Positions 16,061 to 21,287 of a stretch of 22,267 nucleotides of DNA are shown one piece after another. The first letter of the stretch is position 1. The number at the start of each line of letters is the position of its first letter. The notes beneath the pieces are model-generated. The model worked only from the letters and a program-made list of their open reading frames with translations, was not told where the DNA came from and searched no databases. Both the position numbers and the translations under genes were made by a program. This stretch comes from a virus: positions 1 to 22,267 of the IMG/VR virus record IMGVR_UViG_3300033145_002795; one strand, 5' to 3'.

Positions 16061-17554
16061 TTATATCGTCGAGGCGTGACGCATTTTGTGAAGTGCCAAT
16101 GAAATGCCATCCGAACTCATGTGGTTTACAGGCATACCTGAATTATGCGAAATAATACCATTTGCTAGAACAAACAAATGATTTTCGCAATCAACTTCTA
16201 AATCATAAAAATTCAAATTATTCACTTTCTTAATTTCTTTAACAACAACTTGTCTAACATTTCCTGATGAAAATGAAGAAATCTCCTTAAAAACACTTTT
16301 CTTCTGGTTTTCCGTTTTCCTAATCTCATATTTTGTTGCTTTATATTTTTTTCTCAACTCCTTGTTATAAACTATCCTAGGATAACTACGACATCGCCAA
16401 TTTAAAAGCGAAGATATTAAATGAATTTGATCTTCTAATTTAGAATTTCGTGTTAAACCTATGACCCATCTATCATTGTCTCTATCATAATATCCATCAC
16501 CAAGTAAAAAAGAATCCATCATAACATTTAACCATTTTTCACCATAAGAAAAACATACATTTTTCAAATACTTATTATAAGCATGATCACCACCAACAAA
16601 ACGAGACATAAGGTCTTTTGTTAATTTTGACCCATAAATTGAAACAACTAAAGTATTTTCACTATCACTTTTAACTCTTTTTGTTCCGGATATTCCATAT
16701 TTACTTTGAAAAAACAAAATTATTTTATCCGCAATATCGCTTTCATCTATATTTAATGTAAACTGAATTCCGTCATCTGTTAAATTGCCTTCAGCCAAAT
16801 ACCAACCCACTATATCAGCCCACTCTAATCCAAAAAAATCAGGATAATCACCAACTTCCCGTTTCATATAAAACACACTACATATAACATCATTTTTGAT
16901 AATATTTTTTGCTTGTTTTAATACAACTTGAGAATTTTCTGATACTAATAATCTATGATCTTCACTACAAATAACAACAGACCCATCATCGCAAATAAAT
17001 TTCAAACCATGATTTTTTTCTGATTTCCATATATTTTTAATATTAACCCACACAACATTCCCATCACCATCAATTGACGGCACTATCGCATTAAGTTTTT
17101 TTAATTTAGCTAATTCCCTAATTTGTATAAATTCAAAATTTCCATTGGTTTTACAAAAAATATGAGATACACCGGCAATACACCGCTTTGACCATGATAT
17201 ATAACCAGGACCTGTTCCACTGGCGGCAATTCGACCAACGGGCTCAGCTTTAAATGATTTCAAAAGACCGCCTATCATATTAACACCCATAGTTAATGCT
17301 GTTGCGCCAACTAACCATGGGGCAGGATGTTTAGCAATCGACGACATACTAACCCGAGTCCAATTTGGCATATTAGAAACAATATTACGCATCCATTTTG
17401 TATCAATATGTGTTAAGCTTCTATAATTTTTAGAACTAACTCCAAACATTGGACGCATTAATGATGAGCCTGTATCACCCAAAACCCTTTGAGGGATAAG
17501 TTTACTTGTATATGGTGATCGTTTAACAAATAAATCTTGAACAAATCCAGCCAT
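16061..17554 (-). CDS. Intein-containing small structural-type protein (precursor)
   Basis: The precursor of 497 residues consists of a 124-residue N-extein, a 347-residue intein (separate entry) and a 26-residue C-extein. Protein splicing would yield a 150-residue protein joined at SWSKR/SGMPV. The N-extein is basic with a hydrophobic segment near residues 79 to 98 (PWLVGATALTMGVNMIGGLL); the short C-extein (VNHMSSDGISLALHKMRHAS) has an 'S.DG..LAL.K.RH' pattern that looks conserved rather than random. Together they suggest a membrane-associated or virion protein of unknown function. The ATG at 17554 overlaps the stop of the preceding gene (TAATG). The intein interrupts near the C-terminus, so without splicing the small tail would be lost from the mature fold. 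Confidence 0.75.
   Translation of the reverse strand: MAGFVQDLFVKRSPYTSKLIPQRVLGDTGSSLMRPMFGVSSKNYRSLTHIDTKWMRNIVSNMPNWTRVSMSSIAKHPAPWLVGATALTMGVNMIGGLLKSFKAEPVGRIAASGTGPGYISWSKRCIAGVSHIFCKTNGNFEFIQIRELAKLKKLNAIVPSIDGDGNVVWVNIKNIWKSEKNHGLKFICDDGSVVICSEDHRLLVSENSQVVLKQAKNIIKNDVICSVFYMKREVGDYPDFFGLEWADIVGWYLAEGNLTDDGIQFTLNIDESDIADKIILFFQSKYGISGTKRVKSDSENTLVVSIYGSKLTKDLMSRFVGGDHAYNKYLKNVCFSYGEKWLNVMMDSFLLGDGYYDRDNDRWVIGLTRNSKLEDQIHLISSLLNWRCRSYPRIVYNKELRKKYKATKYEIRKTENQKKSVFKEISSFSSGNVRQVVVKEIKKVNNLNFYDLEVDCENHLFVLANGIISHNSGMPVNHMSSDGISLALHKMRHASTI
16142..17182 (-). mobile_element. Intein with LAGLIDADG homing endonuclease
   Basis: The intein covers residues 125 to 471 of the host protein. Splicing residues are in place: Cys125 as first residue, a block B-like VVICSEDHRLLV (His200), block F-like NFYDLEVDCENHLFV (449 to 461) and block G NGIISHN (465 to 471) followed by Ser472 as the +1 nucleophile. 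The N-terminal block A (CIAGVSHIFCKTNG) is atypical, lacking the common Asp-Thr. The endonuclease insert has two LAGLIDADG motifs, IVGWYLAEGNLTDDG (248 to 262) and MMDSFLLGDGYYD (345 to 357), with KYLKNVCFSYGEKWLNV between them. Acidic residues E255 and D353 are candidate catalytic residues. Both functions therefore look intact. It propagates by cutting intein-free alleles. Confidence is high. Confidence 0.93.
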
Positions 17555-18252
17555 TATTCATACCCTCTCATCCTATTTCTTCCCTTGCGACGCATAGCAC
17601 CAACAAGCGCCGATGTCATAATACCAGATGATAACGCCGGAGTTCCAACAACAGCCATATTAGACATTAATGTTGGTCCTATTAATCTTTTACTAGCATG
17701 GGCCGCCCTTAATGCACCCAAACTATTTTCAATAGCATTCACACTTGCATCAGTTAAACTAACACTTCCAGTTGTAAACCCTTGTTTTAATAACGATTCT
17801 TTTACCAAACCACTAAGTGGGTTTTCCATTTTAGCTGACCCTCTTAACAAATCACCATATTCAGCACTGACATCGTGCGCAACATTTCGTGCTGCCCAAT
17901 TCGCAACTCTAAAATTACCAGGCATCCTTTCTTTTAATAATCTTTGAATAGGTTGAGTAATCTTTTCTGTTACTTCGGCGCCATACCACGGCCCACCCTT
18001 CATTGGGCCTTTAATAGCTCCAAGGGTTTTCGAAAAAGCACCATGCATTCCCGCATATTCTTTTATAACTCTAGGAATATTATATGCCGCTTTTAAAACA
18101 CCTGTAAATGGAACAAACCCAGCGCCCCATCCATATTTTTTAAGAGACGCCCCTGCTATTTTTTGACCAACCGATGCTTGTAAAACAGTTTTTGCAACAG
18201 AAGACACACCAGCAGCCAGTCCACTGCCAACTAATAACGTTCCAATTCCCAT
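17554..18252 (-). CDS. Glycine/alanine-rich hydrophobic protein of unknown function
   Basis: This 232-residue protein is unrecognised. The first 50 residues are markedly apolar and Gly/Ala-rich (GIGTLLVGSGLAAGVSSVA and on), consistent with one membrane segment or a fusion-type peptide. A middle, basic part has GPMKGGPWYGAEVTEKITQP. The C-terminal part (SNMAVVGTPALSSGIMTSAL) is again hydrophobic and ends in a basic tail (RRKGRNRMRGYE). The ATG at 18252 has only a distant AGGA site. It stands between the 66-residue gene and the intein gene, both with short hydrophobic stretches, which suggests a common function such as injected or inner virion proteins. That is an inference from composition and position. 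Confidence 0.6.
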   Translation of the reverse strand: MGIGTLLVGSGLAAGVSSVAKTVLQASVGQKIAGASLKKYGWGAGFVPFTGVLKAAYNIPRVIKEYAGMHGAFSKTLGAIKGPMKGGPWYGAEVTEKITQPIQRLLKERMPGNFRVANWAARNVAHDVSAEYGDLLRGSAKMENPLSGLVKESLLKQGFTTGSVSLTDASVNAIENSLGALRAAHASKRLIGPTLMSNMAVVGTPALSSGIMTSALVGAMRRKGRNRMRGYE

Positions 18253-18254
18253 TT

Positions 18255-18455
18255 TTAATAATTATCCTGATCCTGGTTTATATGCCGTTTACCACCAAAA
18301 TGATTAAGAAAAAAACCCAAACCAGCCATACCACCAAGCATAAGGCCTGTCTTTGCCCCCTTTCTTTTTAAAAACTGATTATTTTTTATAGCTTTTTCAC
18401 TCATTGTTTGTAAAACCCTGATCACTCCCTTTGCGCCATTTATCGGATTAGTCAT
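18255..18455 (-). CDS. Small hydrophobic protein (66 residues)
   Basis: A short gene of unknown function with a GGAGA site before an ATG that overlaps the end of the preceding gene (ATGACTAA). A basic N-terminal half (KGVIRVLQTMSEKAIKN, FLKRKGAKTG) is followed by a single hydrophobic stretch (LMLGGMAGLGFFLNHFGG), a possible transmembrane or amphipathic helix, and a short polar tail. Only two bases separate it from the next gene. This plan is compatible with small membrane proteins of phage, but no lysis motif or signal peptide is seen. It opens the run of hydrophobic proteins before terL. Confidence 0.6.
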   Translation of the reverse strand: MTNPINGAKGVIRVLQTMSEKAIKNNQFLKRKGAKTGLMLGGMAGLGFFLNHFGGKRHINQDQDNY

Positions 18456-19203
18456 TATCTTCTCCTTTATCAGTTTTCTCAGTATCTTTTATTTCACCAT
18501 CCATCACAACACTTACATCATGTTGTTCTTCCATTTGTCTAGCACGTTCTCTCAATTTTGCCGAATAAGTACTCGCATCATCCTTTATAGCTGTAAACAA
18601 TTTAGTCTTAGCTTCTCTAGTTGCAACCATGCTTTTCAATATTTTATCCCGACGAGCCTGCACTTTTGTTTTAACACTCAATGCAATATGCTCTTCTTTT
18701 CGTATCAATGGCTCACCCGTCTGCTCGTTAATACCAACAACATTTTCCATGATAAATCCTTCAGTTGCCAAATAAGCATTCGCCCGGGCATTTAATATAT
18801 CAATCTCAACAAGCTCCATAACTAAAGCACGTTCAATTTTATCATCCCAATCTGCTTTCAAAGATATAATATATTCATCCCGCCATTTTTCCATAAAAAA
18901 TTGCTCAAACGGACAAAGCTTTCCAAGAGGTGCTTTTCCCGCCGCTTGAAGTGGGCATTGGGACGATATCGAACAAGCTTCTGCCAAACACACCATGGGA
19001 ACAGATTTAAAATCACCACTTCCATGAACACCTAAATATTTACCGATATTTTTAACATCATCAGATGTTAATTTTAAAGCTTTAGCATAATCCTCATCAC
19101 AAAATTTAATTAAATTACTAACATTTACATTTTTAATTTCACTAACCTGAATGACACCCGACGGACTAATCATTTGCAATTCTTTCGACTTCTTGTCTGA
19201 CAT
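18448..19203 (-). CDS. Four-cysteine protein, candidate small terminase or packaging factor
   Basis: The protein of about 251 residues is read from ATG at 19203, which has GGAGG nine bases upstream. A longer frame begins at 19233 without such a site. C72, C77, C83 and C97 form a cluster (VCLAEACSISSQCPLQAAGK, then APLGKLCPFEQF), with an ending 'P.G..CP.E' phrase I recall from proteins next to terminase genes in phages of anaerobes. It may bind zinc or an iron-sulfur cluster. The rest is helix-rich, with a basic region (residues about 165 to 230, SVKTKVQARRDKILKSM and on) suited to DNA binding. Its place before terL, with four small genes between, is compatible with a small terminase. No homologous fold can be checked here, so this name is tentative. 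Confidence 0.55.
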   Translation of the reverse strand: MSDKKSKELQMISPSGVIQVSEIKNVNVSNLIKFCDEDYAKALKLTSDDVKNIGKYLGVHGSGDFKSVPMVCLAEACSISSQCPLQAAGKAPLGKLCPFEQFFMEKWRDEYIISLKADWDDKIERALVMELVEIDILNARANAYLATEGFIMENVVGINEQTGEPLIRKEEHIALSVKTKVQARRDKILKSMVATREAKTKLFTAIKDDASTYSAKLRERARQMEEQHDVSVVMDGEIKDTEKTDKGEDND

Positions 19204-19636
19204 AATTGTCATCCTCCAACTGTTTATAATCAAATCGATACACTAAATAACCATTTTCTTTAGCTATTGTTTCTTTCATTTTATCAACTCTTTTGGCTTC
19301 CTCAAATTTTTGCTTTGTCTTATGAAAATGGGGTATATATTCTAAATGCTGCCTTCCGTCTGCTTCAAATATTTTCTTTTTTCCGACAACAAGAATATCA
19401 TACCGTCTATATTTCAACCAACTAAACACACATTCCTGTAAAACAGGTTCTTTAAAAACATCTCTAACTATTTTAAATAATTTGTTCTGCCCTTTAGAAA
19501 TCTTCCTTCTAGGTCTCAATGTTACCATATTATATTTTTTATAATAAATATATTTTTTCCTGTGCTTTGCACATAAAAAACCGGACTTTATTCCTTCACC
19601 ACAGACCCAGCAAGTTCTGAATTTCTCTTGTTCCAT
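19166..19636 (-). CDS. Vsr/DUF559-like endonuclease with N-terminal zinc motif
   Basis: This 156-residue protein has a zinc-type cluster at its N-terminus (C9, C12, C22, H25; TCWVCGE...FLCAKH), followed by a domain with the restriction-endonuclease-like pattern: RRYDILVVGKKKIFEADGRQ (D80, E91, D93) then H97 and a Lys-rich helix, and NGYLVYRF. The phrase 'D..i......fEaDGrqH' is that of Vsr and DUF559 proteins. It would nick or cut DNA with one metal site. It overlaps the upstream gene by 49 bases and the TerS-like gene by 38 bases, so its insertion is compact and in other frames. The start is uncertain because the GGTGGAAG site is poor. A role in packaging or homing is possible; the sequence does not choose. 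Confidence 0.65.
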   Translation of the reverse strand: MEQEKFRTCWVCGEGIKSGFLCAKHRKKYIYYKKYNMVTLRPRRKISKGQNKLFKIVRDVFKEPVLQECVFSWLKYRRYDILVVGKKKIFEADGRQHLEYIPHFHKTKQKFEEAKRVDKMKETIAKENGYLVYRFDYKQLEDDNYVRQEVERIAND

Positions 19637-19950
19637 TCTTCCACCATATCCTCTGCAAAATCTTTAACATTTTTAAACCACAAGTTCTGCCCGATGCCAC
19701 TTTTATTCTGAAGCACGTTCTCAAGAAATCCAACATCATTATGTTCCATATCAAGATCATCAATAACAGCAATAGATGGCACATATAAAACACCTTTGCT
19801 TAATCCTCTCTCATAACCAGACGGTTTATCGAGACTAATTAATTCAACACTATGATCATCACCTATCGTGCTTTTAATAACCTCGACCGTTTTTTTACAC
19901 AAATCAACACTCATCGTGTCTTTAACTTTTCCATACACCTCGAATTTCAT
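19588..19950 (-). CDS. Small protein, possible thioredoxin-like fold
   Basis: A 120-residue protein of uncertain family. It starts MKFEVYGK and then a helix carrying Cys18 (VDLCKKTVEVIKSTIG), a strand (HSVELISLD), and VLYVPSIAVIDD, where a VP turn before a strand resembles the cis-Pro element of thioredoxin folds. The usual CxxC is absent; only one Cys is there. It overlaps the bS21 gene by four bases, with its ATG inside the end of that gene, and overlaps the nuclease by 49 bases. It is likely translated with bS21. Without a search the fold stays a suggestion. Confidence 0.4.
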   Translation of the reverse strand: MKFEVYGKVKDTMSVDLCKKTVEVIKSTIGDDHSVELISLDKPSGYERGLSKGVLYVPSIAVIDDLDMEHNDVGFLENVLQNKSGIGQNLWFKNVKDFAEDMVEEWNKRNSELAGSVVKE

Positions 19951-20204
19951 ACGAAGCTCCTCCTTTTCTTGCTCATCGGAACACTATCAATACCAAATTT
20001 ATTAATCAATTTCTCTTTTCTTTTTTGATGTTTTCTTCTTCGTGCCTGTTCCCGGTCTTTAACATGCCTTAAAAAACTTTCTTTTATATAAAATTGGCGT
20101 TTCTTAATTTCTTCAGCCAAATTAACATTTAAACAAACACGGCGAAATCTATTAATAACAGAGTCAATATCTTCATTTCTTTTAACAATAACTTTAACAC
20201 CCAC
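19947..20204 (-). CDS. rpsU: Phage-encoded ribosomal protein bS21
   Basis: This 85-residue protein matches bacterial ribosomal protein bS21. It begins VKVIVKRNEDIDSVINRFRR, as bS21 does with a 'V.V..nE..d.AlrRFkR.c' motif, and goes on with AEEIKKRQFYIKESFLRHVK and a run of Arg and Lys (QARRRKHQKRKEK). It is longer than most bS21 (about 58 to 71 residues) by a C-terminal tail ending MSKKRRSFV. In bacteria bS21 sits on the small subunit near the anti-Shine-Dalgarno region and helps initiation. Viruses that carry it are known. It starts at GTG at 20204 with GAGGGGG ahead, and a sigma70-type promoter at 20231..20258 points at it. The phage copy may favour phage messages; that is inferred. Confidence 0.85.
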   Translation of the reverse strand: MGVKVIVKRNEDIDSVINRFRRVCLNVNLAEEIKKRQFYIKESFLRHVKDREQARRRKHQKRKEKLINKFGIDSVPMSKKRRSFV

Positions 20205-20230
20205 GATGCACCCCCTCTTTCAATATATAT

Positions 20231-20258
20231 ATTATAATTTTTTAAGCCACAATATCAA
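20231..20258 (-). promoter_or_regulatory. Sigma70-type promoter for bS21
   Basis: Minus strand: TTGATA (20253..20258), a 16-base spacer, then TATAAT (20231..20236). The -10 is a perfect match and the -35 differs in two positions. The predicted start of transcription is near 20224, about 20 bases before the GTG. It overlaps the end of the preceding gene. Chance matches occur in AT-rich DNA, but this one is in the gap just in front of a gene. Confidence 0.6.
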
Positions 20259-20261
20259 TAA

Positions 20262-20585
20262 TCACGCAAATGATAATTGATCTTTAGTTTGCTTAACTTT
20301 CGGTGTCTGATACCCTTGTTTAAAATACCATTTTTTATTTTTCCATAAAAAAATTGTTCCTGTATCAAACCAATTATCTTCCTCACACCACACATCAAAC
20401 CAAAAATAACTATCAAGTGCTTTTTTAATAACAATATCAAACTTATTATTATCGCATTGCGGCATTTCACGCAAATCATAAAATTCCGTTAAAATATCGG
20501 CCTTATGTTTTTGCAACCATTCACCAGCCAACCATTTTTTAACGAACTGAATTGATTCCGGATCACCAAATTTTAATTTTTCCAT
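20262..20585 (-). CDS. Hypothetical aromatic-rich small protein
   Basis: Start taken at ATG 20585 (MEKLKFGDPES), because GAGAGGG lies six bases upstream; a longer reading from 20600 would put the start inside the likely leader of the promoter at 20611..20638. The protein of about 107 residues is rich in Trp, Phe and Lys and contains FVKKWLAGEWLQKHKADIL, then a Trp-rich middle with YFWFDVWCEEDNWFD and FLWKNKKWYFKQ. No signal peptide or membrane segment is seen. No family is recognised. It is the first gene after the promoter and is followed by bS21. Confidence 0.6.
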   Translation of the reverse strand: MEKLKFGDPESIQFVKKWLAGEWLQKHKADILTEFYDLREMPQCDNNKFDIVIKKALDSYFWFDVWCEEDNWFDTGTIFLWKNKKWYFKQGYQTPKVKQTKDQLSFA

Positions 20586-20610
20586 GTTAAGCCCTCTCAT
20601 GATTAATCAC

Positions 20611-20638
20611 ATTATACACCCGAATGGGTATAATTCAA
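20611..20638 (-). promoter_or_regulatory. Sigma70-type promoter with inverted repeat
   Basis: Minus strand: TTGAAT (20633..20638), 16 bases, TATAAT (20611..20616). Expected start of transcription is near 20604, shortly before the ATG at 20585. The same bases form an inverted repeat: ATTATA then CA then CCC, loop GAAT, GGGTATAAT (20611..20634). Nine pairs interrupted by a two-base bulge cover -10 and spacer. It could be an operator for a repressor or activator, or a coincidence of AT-rich sequence. It lies in a 58-base gap with no other gene, in front of the bS21 group. Confidence 0.6.
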
Positions 20639-20643
20639 CATTT

Positions 20644-20817
20644 TTATTTCTTTTTTACTGACTTCTTACTAATTTTTCTGCCAATTTTAACTAATTTATA
20701 CCCGTCAGGTACTTTGTATCTTACCTTTCCAACCCGCTCAAAATGCTCAGGTAGCAAATTCCCAACCTCATCTATCAGTTTAATTATCGTTTTCTTTAAA
20801 TCACTAAAATCAACCAT
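20644..20817 (-). CDS. Small hypothetical protein (57 residues)
   Basis: I chose the ATG at 20817 (MVDFSDLKK) because GAGGG lies five bases ahead. The longer reading at 20850 overlaps the previous gene by four bases (ATGA) and has its AGAGG directly against the ATG, so it is less likely but possible. The protein begins with an amphipathic helix (DLKKTIIKLIDEVGNLLP), continues with VGKVRYKVPDGYKLVKIG and ends in a Lys-rich tail. No family or function is recognised. It stands in a row of small accessory genes after the nucleotidyltransferase, so a late structural role is not indicated. Confidence 0.5.
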   Translation of the reverse strand: MVDFSDLKKTIIKLIDEVGNLLPEHFERVGKVRYKVPDGYKLVKIGRKISKKSVKKK

Positions 20818-20846
20818 AATACCCTCATATTTTTTATTTTGTTTCA

Positions 20847-20954
20847 TCATCCTCTCTTTACACTTCCAGGGCGCTTAAGCCCGTTTGTGTCTTTTAATGC
20901 ATCATAATCAGCCTGTTTTGCTTTCAATCGTTTTTCACGTTTCTTTTGTTTCAT
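20847..20954 (-). CDS. Very small basic protein (35 residues)
   Basis: From ATG 20954 with GGGAGG four bases upstream, reading MKQKKREKRLKAKQADYDAL and on to KRPGSVKRG. It is strongly basic in its first half. It overlaps the end of the decayed phosphoesterase fragment and the start of the next gene (ATGA at 20847..20850). A ribosome binding site and the overlap pattern support expression, but length is so small that chance is not excluded. No function is recognised. Confidence 0.4.
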   Translation of the reverse strand: MKQKKREKRLKAKQADYDALKDTNGLKRPGSVKRG

Positions 20955-21287
20955 CCATCCTCCCATATTTTTTACCAACACAATTAAAATTATCCGATCT
21001 AGAATCCATAATAGTCTTAACCTCATCAAATGAATACGGCGAAAATGGTGTATGTGTTTTCAAATGACACGTGTCAACACCAACATCAAATGATTTTCCC
21101 TGACCATAAAGTTTGTTATGAGAATTTCCTGTAATAAAAACTGTACCATTTCTTCTCACAATAAAAGTTCCATAAAAGCCTTATGCATATCATACAAGTT
21201 ATTGAATGGCCGTGAACAATATTTTATAATTCCCCCACTTTTACTTGAGTGACCAAAATGATGATCCGCGGAAAAAAACACACTCAT
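20935..21287 (-). pseudogene. Metallophosphoesterase remnant with internal deletion
   Basis: Two pieces of one family lie in different frames. The first, from ATG 21287 to TGA at 21156, reads MSVFFSADHHFGHSSKSGGI then IKYCSRPFNNLYDMHKAF. This is the N-terminus of calcineurin-like phosphoesterases with the DxH metal motif (D8, H10) and FGH...I.yC.RPF. The second frame, open from 21180 to 20935, has GTVFITGNSHNKL, then SFDVGVDTC and PYSFDEVKTIMD, as in the C-terminal end of that family ('HGHSH...nVGVD...P.SldEi'). The intervening 80 to 100 residues with GDxxD and GNHD are missing. It begins in an ATGA overlap with the nucleotidyltransferase gene. The gene seems dead for catalysis, although two short peptides could still be made. 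Confidence 0.75.

Noticed and set aside
17537-17947. Plus-strand frame of 136 codons
   Set aside because: Mirror of the 232-residue hydrophobic protein; no own start signal or family pattern.
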